Assembly: GCA_035651995.1 (NCBI GenBank)
Contig: DASRER010000002.1
Coordinates: 372,001 to 436,000 of the forward strand
Direction: 5' to 3'
From: Terriglobales bacterium
GTDB taxonomy: Bacteria > Acidobacteriota > Terriglobia > Terriglobales > Acidobacteriaceae
DNA: 64,000 bases
Positions 52,347 to 61,307 of this stretch are shown piece by piece. The position numbers and the translations under genes are program-made. The number at the start of each line of letters is the position of its first letter. Position 1 is the first letter of the stretch. The notes under the pieces are model-generated. The model was not told the DNA's origin. It searched no databases and was given only the letters and a program-made list of their open reading frames with translations.

Positions 52347-54572
52347 CTACTTCTTCTCGCCGCTGTTGATCGGCCTGCGCGCGAAGTAATACAGCGACGC
52401 CCCCAGCGCGCCGAACGCGACCACCGCGATGAGGTTGCTGCCGCCGATTGCCGGAAAGCGCGGCCCCAGCAGCAGCACGCCCTCCTTCAGCGTGCCCTGG
52501 TTTTCCAGCAGCTTCACCACGATGCCCAGCAGCCCCATCACGCCGCCGGCCGCGATCAATCCAGACGCGTAGAGCGAGCCGGGGCTGACCTCGCTCTCGT
52601 CGGCCCTTTCACCGGCTCGCTGCGCCGCCCGGTCCACCAGCCAGCGCACCACGCCGCCGCAGAAGATGGCAAGCGTTGTCGCGATCGAAAGATAGAACCC
52701 GACGGCGAACGAGAGCGAGCGTATGCCGAGCAGTTCGACCGCGATCACAATGAACACCCCGATCAGCACCAGGTTCCACGGCAGCCGATGATCGATGATG
52801 CCGTTGACGACGGTCGCCATCAGGTTCGCCTGCGGGGCCGCCGCTTTGTCGCTGCCGATCCCCTGTATCCACTGGCGCTCGATGCTGCCGGTCTGCGGAT
52901 TGTAGAGATACTGCCCGTTGGCCAGGTGCTGCGCGCCCAGCGCGGTAATGAGCTGGTACCTCTTCGGATCTTCCTGGCCGATGCTGTTGCCCTTGTCGTC
53001 GACAATGCGGATTTCGTTGCGCCCGAGCAGCGGGTTGTTGTTCGGCTCAACCACGCGCACGCCCTCTTCCAACTGGGTGGTATCAACTTTGATTGGCGGG
53101 ATGGCGCGTATCTGCTCCAGCCCGCGGTTCATCGCGTTGAGCGTGAGCCCGATGGCGAAAACCGACACCAGCACGCCGATGAGCAGCGCCTGCTGCTGGC
53201 GCTTGGGCGTCGCGCCCACCAGAAAGCCGGTCTTCAGGTCCTGCGAGGTGTTGCCGGCGTTGGCCGAAGCGATGCAAACCACGCCGCCAATCGAAATCAC
53301 CAGCGCCTTGTACGCGTTCGTCTTCCAGTCGGCGAGCAGGAACATGACCGACGTTGCCATCATGGTCGCGATGGCCATACCGGAGATCGGATTCGACGAG
53401 GTGCCGATCAGCCCTGCGATGCGCGAGGAAACCGTCACGAACAGGAATCCGAACACGACAACGAACACCGCGGCGAGCACGTCGGCGGTGAGCGACGTGT
53501 GCGTGCCCGGCACTGGCTTGAACATCAGCATCAGCACCATCATCACCAGCACCAGCGCCGTGCCGCCGAGCGCGATCTTCATGCTCATGTCGAGTTCGGT
53601 GCGCTTGGTGCCGGCAATCGCCGCCGCGCCCTTTTTCAGGTCACCCGCCCCGGCGCGCAGCGCGCCAACAATGGTGGGAACCGTCTTGAGCAGCGTGATC
53701 AGCCCGGCGGCGGCCACCGCGCCCGCGCCCATGGGGCGAATGTAGGCGCGGTAAATCTCATCCACCGACATCTGCGAAATCAGCTTCTGCGCCGGATACA
53801 GCGGCGCCGTCAGCGACGAGCCGAAGAACTTGATGGCCGGCATCACCACCAGCCACGCGAAGACGCCGCCGGCAAAAATCACCCCCGCGATGCGCGGCCC
53901 GATGATGTATCCCACGCCCAGATATTCGGTCGTGGTGTTGGCGCGAATGGCGCTGCCCGGATATCCCGAAGGCTGGAAGTCAGGCGTGCTCGGCCACAGG
54001 CCGAACAGGTTTTCGTTCTGGAAGGCGGTGTAGAGCCCGCCGAGCCCCAGTCCCATGAAGACCCTGCCGGCAAACGATCCGCCGCGGTCGCCGGCGATGA
54101 GCACGTCGCCGCAGGCCGTGCCTTCCGGATACAGCAGGTTGCCGTGCTCCTTCACGATCAGTTGCCGCCGCAGCGGGATCATGAAGAAGACGCCGAGCCA
54201 TCCGCCGATCAGCGCGAGCAGGAAGATGCGCGAGTACTCCAGCGGAAATCCCAGGAAGATGAGCGCGGGCAGCGTGAAGATGACGCCGCCGGCCACCGAC
54301 TCGCCCGCCGAACCGGTCGTCTGCACAATGTTGTTTTCCAGGATCGTGGCCTTGCCGAAGGCGCGCAGCAGCGAAATGGAAAGGACCGCGATGGGAATCG
54401 AGGCGGCCACGGTCAGGCCGGCGCGCAGGCCGACGTAAACCGTGACCGCGCCGAACACGATCCCGAAGAACGACCCCAGCAGGACCGCCCGCACCGTGAA
54501 CTCGGCGGGCGCCATCTCGGGCGGAATGTAGGGCTGAAATCGGCTCTGCTGCGGCAATGGCGCTTCGGCCAT
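52347..54572 (-). CDS. OPT-family oligopeptide transporter
   Basis: A 741-residue membrane protein with about fifteen hydrophobic segments. [20 protein letters not shown] near the N-terminus is the OPT motif; [20 protein letters not shown] and LVNALDG-like later helices support it. It imports oligopeptides or metal chelates, and its neighbours point towards peptides. The ATG at 54572 was chosen since ggaggag lies about 9 nt before it; the frame is open to 54608. Confidence 0.9.
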   Translation of the reverse strand: MAEAPLPQQSRFQPYIPPEMAPAEFTVRAVLLGSFFGIVFGAVTVYVGLRAGLTVAASIPIAVLSISLLRAFGKATILENNIVQTTGSAGESVAGGVIFTLPALIFLGFPLEYSRIFLLALIGGWLGVFFMIPLRRQLIVKEHGNLLYPEGTACGDVLIAGDRGGSFAGRVFMGLGLGGLYTAFQNENLFGLWPSTPDFQPSGYPGSAIRANTTTEYLGVGYIIGPRIAGVIFAGGVFAWLVVMPAIKFFGSSLTAPLYPAQKLISQMSVDEIYRAYIRPMGAGAVAAAGLITLLKTVPTIVGALRAGAGDLKKGAAAIAGTKRTELDMSMKIALGGTALVLVMMVLMLMFKPVPGTHTSLTADVLAAVFVVVFGFLFVTVSSRIAGLIGTSSNPISGMAIATMMATSVMFLLADWKTNAYKALVISIGGVVCIASANAGNTSQDLKTGFLVGATPKRQQQALLIGVLVSVFAIGLTLNAMNRGLEQIRAIPPIKVDTTQLEEGVRVVEPNNNPLLGRNEIRIVDDKGNSIGQEDPKRYQLITALGAQHLANGQYLYNPQTGSIERQWIQGIGSDKAAAPQANLMATVVNGIIDHRLPWNLVLIGVFIVIAVELLGIRSLSFAVGFYLSIATTLAIFCGGVVRWLVDRAAQRAGERADESEVSPGSLYASGLIAAGGVMGLLGIVVKLLENQGTLKEGVLLLGPRFPAIGGSNLIAVVAFGALGASLYYFARRPINSGEKK

Positions 54573-54667
54573 GGGGCGCACTCCTCCTTCGGGGGCAAAC
54601 CCGCGCAAGGTAGCACATGAGAGTGCCGAGTGGCGAGTTCCGAGGGGACGCGCCCCTTGCGCAACGC

Positions 54668-54700
54668 TGGTATACTTAGCAAAGCTCCCAGTCAGCTTTG
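54668..54700 (+). promoter_or_regulatory. comF extended -10 and start-codon hairpin
   Basis: TGGTATACT (54668-54676) is an extended -10. A perfect hairpin follows: caaagct (54680-54686) with agctttg (54694-54700), whose 3' arm covers the TTG start at 54698. Confidence 0.5.
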
Positions 54701-55660
54701 CGCTTGCGGTATCGCGCTCGGCGATGGAGGGTCGTCTTCAGCAGTAGCACGGACCCAACCCGCTCCCTGCCAGGGCCCCGAAGACCCAGCGGCTTTGGTG
54801 CGGCCTTCAACACCGCCGCCAACGGCCTGTTCAGCGCGCTGTTCCCCTCCGATTGCCGCCTGTGCGGCGCCCCCCTGACGACCATTTCGCGGCTCCCGGT
54901 ATGCGGCGCCTGCCTGGCGGGCATGCAGCGGCTGAATGTCCCGACTTGCGAGATCTGCGGCGAGCGCCTCTTCCACGCCCAGCTTCTCCATGGTGGCGAT
55001 GGCGCCGGCCTGATTTGCGGCCTCTGCCGCCGCCTGGAGCCGCCCTTCGCGCGCGCCGCCGCCTACGCCGAGTACACCGGCGGACTGCGCGAGCTGATTC
55101 AGCTGCTCAAGTACGACGGCGTGCGTCCCGCCGCCGACGTGCTCGGCCGCATGCTGGCGGAAGTCATCCAGACGCTGGCCGCCGATTTCGGCAAGCAGCC
55201 GCCGCTACTCGTCGTGGTCCCCTTGCACGCCGGCAAACAGCGGCAGCGCGGATTCAACCAGGCGGAGTTGATCGCCCGCGCCGCATCCCGCATCCTCCGG
55301 ACCGCCGGACGCGGCCTGGACTTCGCTCCCTGCACCCTGGCGCGCACGCGCGCCACCCAGTCGCAGACCGGCCTCACGCGGCATCAGCGGCGCGCCAACC
55401 TGCGCGGGGCTTTCGTTGTGAACAGCGGCGCCTCCGGCGCCATTCCGGGACGCGACGTCCTGCTGGTGGACGACGTCATGACCACCGGCGCGACCGCCGG
55501 CGAATGTGCCCGCGTGCTCCGCCGCGCCGGCGCCGGGCGCGTGCTGGTCGCTACCGTGGCGCGCGCCCTCAAGCCCGAGGTAACGCGCATGGCGCTTCCG
55601 CAGGAGATCGAGTCCGGCGAAATTTCATCGGAGGTTAAAGCTCGCGCCGCGCACGCGTAG
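54698..55660 (+). CDS. comF: ComF-family phosphoribosyltransferase-like protein
   Basis: A 320-residue protein at most. A zinc-ribbon N-terminal part has CRLCG, CGACL, CEICG and CGLC (about residues 52-110), then the phosphoribosyltransferase part with VVPLHAGKQRQRGFNQAELI and the PRPP motif VLLVDDVMTTGATA. ComF is needed for DNA uptake in transformable bacteria, probably in handling incoming single strands. The start is uncertain: only TTG codons are available upstream, at 54698 and 54704. No other competence gene is near. Confidence 0.85.
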   Translation: MRLRYRARRWRVVFSSSTDPTRSLPGPRRPSGFGAAFNTAANGLFSALFPSDCRLCGAPLTTISRLPVCGACLAGMQRLNVPTCEICGERLFHAQLLHGGDGAGLICGLCRRLEPPFARAAAYAEYTGGLRELIQLLKYDGVRPAADVLGRMLAEVIQTLAADFGKQPPLLVVVPLHAGKQRQRGFNQAELIARAASRILRTAGRGLDFAPCTLARTRATQSQTGLTRHQRRANLRGAFVVNSGASGAIPGRDVLLVDDVMTTGATAGECARVLRRAGAGRVLVATVARALKPEVTRMALPQEIESGEISSEVKARAAHA

Positions 55661-55675
55661 CACCATCCAACCGTC

Positions 55676-56269
55676 ATGTCGGGCCGCTCGGGCAATTCGG
55701 GTTCGCATCATCATCACGTCGCAGACGCCGTGCCGCTGGCTCCGCGTCCGCTCGGGGTAATGCACGCCCCGGTGCTGGTGCTGAACGCCAGCTATGAGCC
55801 CATCAATGTGTGCGCCGCGCGCCGCGCCATCGTGCTGGTGCTCAAAGGCGTGGCCATGACCGAGGAGGAGAACGGACACTACCTGCACGCGGCGCGCATC
55901 GCCATGCGCGTGCCCTCGGTGATCCGTCTGCTCGAATATCGCCGAATCCCCCACCAGACGCGCGCGCTCTCCCGCAAGAACATCCTGCTGCGCGACCGCA
56001 ACACCTGCCAGTACTGCGGCGCCGTCATGCCCTCGAGCGAACTCACGCTCGACCACGTGATACCGCGCTCCCGCGGCGGCCTCTCCACCTGGGAGAACCT
56101 GGTGGCTTGCTGCCATCCCTGCAACCGGCAGAAGGGAAACCAGCTCGTCGCCGAAGCCGGCTTGAAGCTGTTGCGCGAGCCGCGCTCGTTCAACCTGCAC
56201 ACCAGCCGGCACATCATCCGAATGATGGGCCGCTCCGACTCGAAGTGGCGGAAGTATCTTTTCTACTAG
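55676..56269 (+). CDS. HNH endonuclease with His-rich N-terminus
   Basis: A 197-residue HNH nuclease. The N-terminus is Ser/Gly/His-rich ([13 protein letters not shown]), then a domain with [20 protein letters not shown] and an HNH core: [18 protein letters not shown] (DH of the motif), [18 protein letters not shown] with CxxC. This two-part layout is common for small chromosomal HNH proteins in many phyla; their role is not established. It starts 15 nt after comF and may be cotranscribed. Confidence 0.88.
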   Translation: MSGRSGNSGSHHHHVADAVPLAPRPLGVMHAPVLVLNASYEPINVCAARRAIVLVLKGVAMTEEENGHYLHAARIAMRVPSVIRLLEYRRIPHQTRALSRKNILLRDRNTCQYCGAVMPSSELTLDHVIPRSRGGLSTWENLVACCHPCNRQKGNQLVAEAGLKLLREPRSFNLHTSRHIIRMMGRSDSKWRKYLFY

Positions 56270-56277
56270 CCGCCACG

Positions 56278-56368
56278 CTGCTCTCTACTCGCCTCTTTGT
56301 CCGCTTCTCCCGCTCGTCTCTCGGTGCTCGTCACTCGGTACCCGGTGCTCCTAATGTGGGCACCGTGG
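56278..56368. repeat. Intergenic ctcg/ctcgtc repeat with hairpin
   Basis: Degenerate short words (ctcgcctcttt, ctcgtctctcggtgctcg) recur through 56278-56345, followed by a hairpin cggtgc/gcaccg at about 56343-56365. It lies in the 269-nt gap between the HNH and kinase-like genes. No long complementary arm was found. Confidence 0.4.
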
Positions 56369-56538
56369 TTCTCAATCCCATCCCTGCCGGTTCGCGCAGG
56401 TTCTCCTTAGACTTGTTTTCTACGTGTTTTCAATCAGATAGCGCCTGCCCCCGCTCTCAATCGCTGGCAGGGAAACTGCTTGAATCCGTTTTGGACGCAT
56501 TCCGCGTTCGCGCGTTCGCACCCTTTCCAGTCGGAGCC

Positions 56539-57561
56539 ATGATGGCGGAGAACGTAGTCGACCAGATCATCGCGCAGTTGCGCGCTACAGCGGCGAGCAA
56601 CTATCCCGGGCGCCCAGAGCTGCGCAACATTCGCGTGGTCGGGCACACGCCCAAAACCGACCACTACATTTACGACATCGTCGCGGACTTCGCCGACGGC
56701 GGTGAGCGCGTGGCCGCCAAGGTTTACCGTCCCTCGAAGTGCGGCGCCCAGGGCGCGCGCGCGCTGGCGCGCATCGAGGAGCAGAACCTGGAGCATGCCT
56801 ACCGGGTCTTCCAGAAGCGCGGCTTGAGCGGCGTGCCCCGTCCGCTGGGCGATTTTGTGGACCTGGGCGCTGTGGTCGCAGAAAAGATCGCGGGCCTGCC
56901 GCTGCAATCGCTCATCATGAAGGCCGCGCTGTTGCCCGGGAACGGCAACCACGACGCGCTCCGCCTCGCCGCCCGCAAGGCCGGCGAGTGGCTGCGCTGT
57001 TTCCATAAGGCGACCGCCGAGTCGGCGGCGCCCTTCGACGGCAACCGCCTGATGAACGACCTGGAAGAGCTGTGCGCGAACTGCCGGTCCGAGGGACTCG
57101 ACGATGCTGCCATCCGCACCATCCTCACCGGGGCGCGCAACATTCTGTCGCGCGCGCGCAAGTCGCTGCCCTGCTCGGCCGTGCTCAACGACTTCACGCC
57201 GCTGAACGTCCTGATCGGCGAAAACGGTATCGGCATGGCCGACTACGCACGCATGACCCAGCGCGGCGTGAGCTTCCACGACGTGGCGCAGTTCCTCGCG
57301 TCGGTGGAGGCGCTGGAGAAGTATCCCTTCTGCAACCGGAACATCACGTCGGGCGTGCTGGAAGAGTTCGCCGAAGGCTACGGCATAACCGCAGGCGAGC
57401 AGGGCGTCCTGCGCGTCCTGCGCATGAAAGCGCTGCTGGCCATGTTCGCCCAGGGACGCACCGTAAAGGAAAGCGCCGTGCGCAAGAAGGTGATGTGGGC
57501 CACCGTGATGAAGCGCTTCATCCAGCAGGCCGCGCACCGCTCGCTGGCCCCCGCGGCGTAA
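56539..57561 (+). CDS. APH-like phosphotransferase of unknown substrate
   Basis: A 340-residue protein with a small-molecule kinase fold. N-terminal lobe: DHYIYDIVADFADGGERVAA with lysine in AAKVYRPS. The catalytic-loop equivalent is VLNDFTPLNVLIGENG, in which an Asn replaces the usual His before Asp (HxD to ND), and the metal-binding DFG-like site is MADYARM. The C-terminal lobe is helical. It may phosphorylate a small molecule or a lipid A-type sugar, but the altered loop leaves activity open. The long frame from 55810 is a shadow of the HNH gene. Start ATG at 56539 or 56542. Confidence 0.7.
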   Translation: MMAENVVDQIIAQLRATAASNYPGRPELRNIRVVGHTPKTDHYIYDIVADFADGGERVAAKVYRPSKCGAQGARALARIEEQNLEHAYRVFQKRGLSGVPRPLGDFVDLGAVVAEKIAGLPLQSLIMKAALLPGNGNHDALRLAARKAGEWLRCFHKATAESAAPFDGNRLMNDLEELCANCRSEGLDDAAIRTILTGARNILSRARKSLPCSAVLNDFTPLNVLIGENGIGMADYARMTQRGVSFHDVAQFLASVEALEKYPFCNRNITSGVLEEFAEGYGITAGEQGVLRVLRMKALLAMFAQGRTVKESAVRKKVMWATVMKRFIQQAAHRSLAPAA

Positions 57562-57562
57562 A

Positions 57563-57717
57563 GGCAGTTGGCGGTTGCCAGTTGTTTGCCAAGTCGAACG
57601 TTGGCAGCGTCACTCTGCCTGCGCAGCTTGGTGCGCGGCAACCAACGCCAGTACAGCGCGACCAAGGCCAGAACCGACCCAACCCAATTGCGCCAAACCG
57701 GCAACTGACAACTGCCG
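57563..57717. repeat. Paired oligo-repeat hairpin between convergent genes
   Basis: The left arm is 57563-57590 (ggcagttggcggttgcc). The right arm is 57698-57717 (ccggcaactgacaactgccg). About 17 bp are complementary. The spacer is 107 nt. The right arm abuts the stop codon of the OmpA-like gene (57718-57720). Confidence 0.65.
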
Positions 57718-59271
57718 TTACGGCATTTGCGCGCCGGCGGGCACCAGCCAGACTTCAGCCTTGTCGCCGTTGTCGCCCGTCTTCGTCGTAATGCGCTGCG
57801 GGTCGATGCCCTTGTCGCGCGTCAGGTACGTCCGCACGTTCTCGGCGCGTGCCATCGCCACGCGGTTGCCCGCCGGCGAGGTAAGGTGGCCCATGCCCAC
57901 CACGGTGGCACGCGAATCCGACTCGCGCTGCAGGCGCAGCGCGATGTCGTCGAGCACGGCCTTGGCGCGGTTATCGACGTAGGCCCCGTTGGGCTTGAAC
58001 ATCACGTCGGCCGCCTTGCTCGGGCTGGGCGGCGGCGGCGGCGCTTCCACGGAAACCATCGCGGTGGCGCTGGCGCTCATGTTGCGATCGTCAGTCGTGG
58101 TGGCGGTGATGGTCACCGGACCCGGTTCGATGCTCTGCGTGTTGAGCGTGGCGCGCGCGCCGGCGCCCGACACGCGCCCGCGGTCCGCGGCGTAGGCGAT
58201 GGTCACCGGACGGTTGTCCGGGCTCATCGCTTCACAATTCACGGTAGCGCTGTCGCCCACCCGGACACTGGCGGGCGAGGCGCTGCACGCAATCTGCGGA
58301 CCCTGCGGCGGCGGCGCGGCCGCCGCTGGCGCCGGCGGCGGCGGCTCTTCCATCTCCACCACGTCGCCCACGCGCATCTCTTCCAGCGCGAAGGTGATCA
58401 TCGCCGTCGATGTTTTCGGCGTCGTGTTGAGCACGATCATTTCGCCGATCGACTTGCGCGGATAGTCGGCGGGGTTGATCTTCAGCGCGCCCCCGTAAGC
58501 GCCCATCGAGGCCGGGTTCTTTTGCGTGTCTTCGGCGATGCTCGCCTTGTGGGTCAGCGAATCCAATGTGTCGCGCGACTCGGCCGAGTAGGTGCGCACG
58601 GCGCGGAAGTAATCGCCCGCCTTCACGCCCTGCTCCGAGCCCGCGTTCAGATAGACCTTCTGTCCGGTGGCCACGATCCAGTCAAAATCCTTGGCCATCA
58701 CGATGCGCGCCGTCAGCTTGCCGTTCGGCGCCGCGAAGCGATCGAAGGCCGCCGAACTCTTCAGCGTGAGTTTGGGGCGCTCGCTCCATGGCACCAGGAT
58801 GTCCCCCGGGACCATGCTGTCGCAGCTGAATTCCACCACGCCCACGTGCACGTTGCCCGCCTGCCGCAACACGCGGACGCGACCCAGTTCGGCGTAAGCG
58901 GCGCCCAGACCTGAGATCATGCCGCGCTGTCCGCGATAGGCTTCGGAATGGTTCGGGTCCTTCAGTTCGCGCACCACGCTGTATTGCGCGCCGTCCTGCA
59001 GTCCGCCGCCCGCCAGGTACACCAGGTCGCGATCGGCAAAGCGTGACTGCTCAGGAGACCGCCATCCGCCGGCGATGTAGTTCGTCGTCGGCAGCGAGCT
59101 GGTTACGAACCCGGCGCAATAAATGTCGGAATAGGTGGGCGCCTGCACTTTCTCCACCAGGTTGGTGGTGGCCGCCTGCTTGGCGGGCGCTCCGGGCTGG
59201 TCAGGCGGGCGCTGCTCCTGCGCATAGCACGCCACCGCCCACAACAGCATCACTGCCAGCAACTTTTTCAT
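57718..59271 (-). CDS. Exported OmpA-like protein with Ig-like module
   Basis: A 517-residue cell-envelope protein. Signal: MKKLLAVMLLWAVACYAQEQ. The N-terminal half contains a LysM-like or OmpA-linker type region of unclear fold (SVVRELKDPNHSEAYRGQRG), then an Ig-like module (around residues 320-410) and a Pro-rich hinge, and finally an OmpA/MotB peptidoglycan-binding domain with VMFKPNGAYVDNRAKAVLDD and NRVAMARAENVRTYL. It should tether the outer envelope to peptidoglycan. The ATG at 59271 has ggaggcg upstream. Confidence 0.85.
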   Translation of the reverse strand: MKKLLAVMLLWAVACYAQEQRPPDQPGAPAKQAATTNLVEKVQAPTYSDIYCAGFVTSSLPTTNYIAGGWRSPEQSRFADRDLVYLAGGGLQDGAQYSVVRELKDPNHSEAYRGQRGMISGLGAAYAELGRVRVLRQAGNVHVGVVEFSCDSMVPGDILVPWSERPKLTLKSSAAFDRFAAPNGKLTARIVMAKDFDWIVATGQKVYLNAGSEQGVKAGDYFRAVRTYSAESRDTLDSLTHKASIAEDTQKNPASMGAYGGALKINPADYPRKSIGEMIVLNTTPKTSTAMITFALEEMRVGDVVEMEEPPPPAPAAAAPPPQGPQIACSASPASVRVGDSATVNCEAMSPDNRPVTIAYAADRGRVSGAGARATLNTQSIEPGPVTITATTTDDRNMSASATAMVSVEAPPPPPSPSKAADVMFKPNGAYVDNRAKAVLDDIALRLQRESDSRATVVGMGHLTSPAGNRVAMARAENVRTYLTRDKGIDPQRITTKTGDNGDKAEVWLVPAGAQMP

Positions 59272-59659
59272 AACGCCTCCAGGCGCCGGGGGCCTTCCCC
59301 GCGCCGCTTGCCGGGGCCCATTTGCCACGTTTGCGGACCAGCACCGGCAACTCACCTAGCATGTAAGATGCCGACTCGGAAGGCCAAATCTCTAAGGTGC
59401 TGCGCCTCCCGTGAGACCTTGCACACACCGCCCTGCCCTGGCGGCGCAAAGGGTGGGCTGAACGCTAGCAAACAGAGCACCCGGAATCAAGCTGCGGGCT
59501 GTTGTCCAGAAGGGTACGGGAGCCTCCTCTCGCCCCGCGTTGGCGAAGGACAGGCGAACCGCGGGGCCGCTATGACCGCCGGAAACTCCTGGGTCTGCTG
59601 TTGCATACAAAGTGGTGCAACCTGTAAGATGGCGCGCCCCGGGATTTTTTCCACAGAAC
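59272..59659. other. Intergenic gap before aroDE with a putative promoter
   Basis: 388 nt between divergent genes. A promoter for aroDE is likely at TTGCAT (59601-59606) with TAAGAT (59625-59630), spacing 18 nt. The rest has GC-rich hairpins, for example ccgccctgccctggcggc (about 59428-59445), but no riboswitch or coding frame I can support. Confidence 0.45.
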
Positions 59660-61234
59660 ATGGCAGCGAGCCCCACAAACCGAATCCTCCCCCTGCGTCT
59701 GCCGCGCGTCTGCATCGCCATTGTGGGCGCTAGCGCCGCCGAGATGGTCGAGAAGGCCGAGGCGGTGGCCCGCGAGAACCCCTTGCTGGAGTTCAGGTTA
59801 GACTACCTCAAGCAGCCCGCCTCCGGCTTGGCGACCATCCGCCGCTTGCTCCAGTCTCGCTCCGACGTGGTGGCCATCGGCACCTGCCGCCGGGCGGCCA
59901 ATGGCGGCCGCTTCCGGGGATCGCTGGAAGCGCAGATTGACATCCTGGTAAAGGCCGGCGAATCCGGCTGCCAGTTGGTGGACCTCGAGCTGCAGAGCGC
60001 CTCGTCCATTAAACTTACTGATTTCAATCGTTTACGCTCAAAAGCGGCGGTCGTCCTCTCCTTCCACGACTTTAGGGCCACCCGGAAATTGGATGAGACC
60101 TTCCGCAAGATGCGCGCCTTCCCCGCCGACTTTTACAAGATAGTAACCACAGCGACGAACCTCCAGGACAACGTCACCATGATGAAGTTCCTCGAGGAGC
60201 AGAGCGCACACCACTCGATGGTCGGGCTGTGCATGGGCGAGCAGGGCACCATCAGCCGCGTGCTCGGCGTGCGCGCCGGCAGCGTGTTCACCTTCGCGGC
60301 GCTCGGCGAAGGCGAAGAAACGGCGCCGGGCCAGATCACCGCGCGCGCGCTGCGTGACGTTTTCCGCATCGACCAGGTGGACGCGGCCACCAAAGTTTAC
60401 GGCGTCGCCGGCGATCCGGTGGAGCACTCCCTCTCGCCGCTCATGATGAACGCGGCGTTCCGTCGCGAAAACGTCAACGCCGTTTATCTCGCGCTGCATG
60501 CCAAAGAGCTCGACGACCTGGTGCAGTGCATCCGGCAAATTCCCATTCACGGCGTGAGCATTACCATGCCGTATAAGGAAGAGGTCCTCGAGTACCTCGA
60601 CAACACCGACTCGCTCACCTCCAAGGTCGGCGCCTGCAACACCGTGGTGCGCGCCCACGACGGCAAGCTCTACGGCTTCAACACCGACATTGCCGGCGTG
60701 CTGCGCCCGCTGGAGCAGCGCATCAACATTCCCGGCGCCCGAGTGCTGGTTCTGGGCGCAGGCGGAGCGGCCCGCGCGGCCGTCTTCGGACTAAAGGAGC
60801 GCGGCGCCGAAGTCAGCATCCTGAACCGCACCACGTCTGTCGCGCGGAAGCTGGCCCGCAAGGCAAGAGCGAAGGTCATCAAGCGCAGCGATCTGAAGAA
60901 GCTCCAGTTCGACGTGATCATCAACGCCACGCCGGTCGGCATGGGCAGCCCGAAAACGTCGCCGCTGAAGGAAAACGAAATCCGCTGCCGCTACCTGCTC
61001 GACATGGTGTACGTGCCGATGGAAACCAGGCTGATGAAGCTGGCCCGCAGCAAGGGCGTGCAGGTCATCTCCGGCGCCGAGATGTTCACCCAGCAGGGCG
61101 CGCGGCAATTCGAAATCTGGACCGGCAAGCCGGCGCCGGTCGCCGACATGCAGTACGTGGTGCAGACCGCGCTCAGCGCCGCGGAAAAAGCAGAAGGCGG
61201 CGGCAAGAGCGGCAGGAAGAAGTCCAAGAAGTAG
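59660..61234 (+). CDS. aroDE: Fused 3-dehydroquinate dehydratase (type I) / shikimate dehydrogenase
   Basis: A 524-residue fusion. Residues about 15-230 are a type I DHQ dehydratase barrel: LEFRLDYLKQ, LSFHDFRATR with the catalytic histidine, and FYKIVTTATN with the Schiff-base lysine. Residues about 240-510 are shikimate dehydrogenase: YGVAGDPVEHSLSPLMMN, ITMPYKEEV with catalytic lysine, FNTDIAG, and the NADP motif LVLGAGGAARAA. It thus makes shikimate from dehydroquinate in two steps. The ATG at 59660 is preferred because the promoter lies just upstream. The C-terminal tail is Lys/Gly-rich. Confidence 0.93.
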   Translation: MAASPTNRILPLRLPRVCIAIVGASAAEMVEKAEAVARENPLLEFRLDYLKQPASGLATIRRLLQSRSDVVAIGTCRRAANGGRFRGSLEAQIDILVKAGESGCQLVDLELQSASSIKLTDFNRLRSKAAVVLSFHDFRATRKLDETFRKMRAFPADFYKIVTTATNLQDNVTMMKFLEEQSAHHSMVGLCMGEQGTISRVLGVRAGSVFTFAALGEGEETAPGQITARALRDVFRIDQVDAATKVYGVAGDPVEHSLSPLMMNAAFRRENVNAVYLALHAKELDDLVQCIRQIPIHGVSITMPYKEEVLEYLDNTDSLTSKVGACNTVVRAHDGKLYGFNTDIAGVLRPLEQRINIPGARVLVLGAGGAARAAVFGLKERGAEVSILNRTTSVARKLARKARAKVIKRSDLKKLQFDVIINATPVGMGSPKTSPLKENEIRCRYLLDMVYVPMETRLMKLARSKGVQVISGAEMFTQQGARQFEIWTGKPAPVADMQYVVQTALSAAEKAEGGGKSGRKKSKK

Positions 61235-61307
61235 CTCCTCGCCCGAGGGACGTCTCCCGCTTCACACTTGAAGACCGAATGACCGTGGGATAGTGTCCGC
61301 GCACGGC

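Noticed and set aside
51393-54620. Plus-strand frame of 1075 residues
   Set aside because: It lies antisense to yggS and the OPT transporter, both clear genes. The translation is His/Arg/Gln-rich low-complexity sequence, as expected from the opposite strand of GC-rich genes.
55810-56538. 5' extension of the APH-like frame
   Set aside because: It overlaps the HNH gene in another frame and is His/Arg/Pro-rich; the kinase begins at 56539.
59420-59480. Possible c-di-GMP riboswitch because of ggcgcaaagg near a GC-rich hairpin
   Set aside because: The first conserved half (gcaaacc with its own stem) is missing, so the match rests on a few bases.
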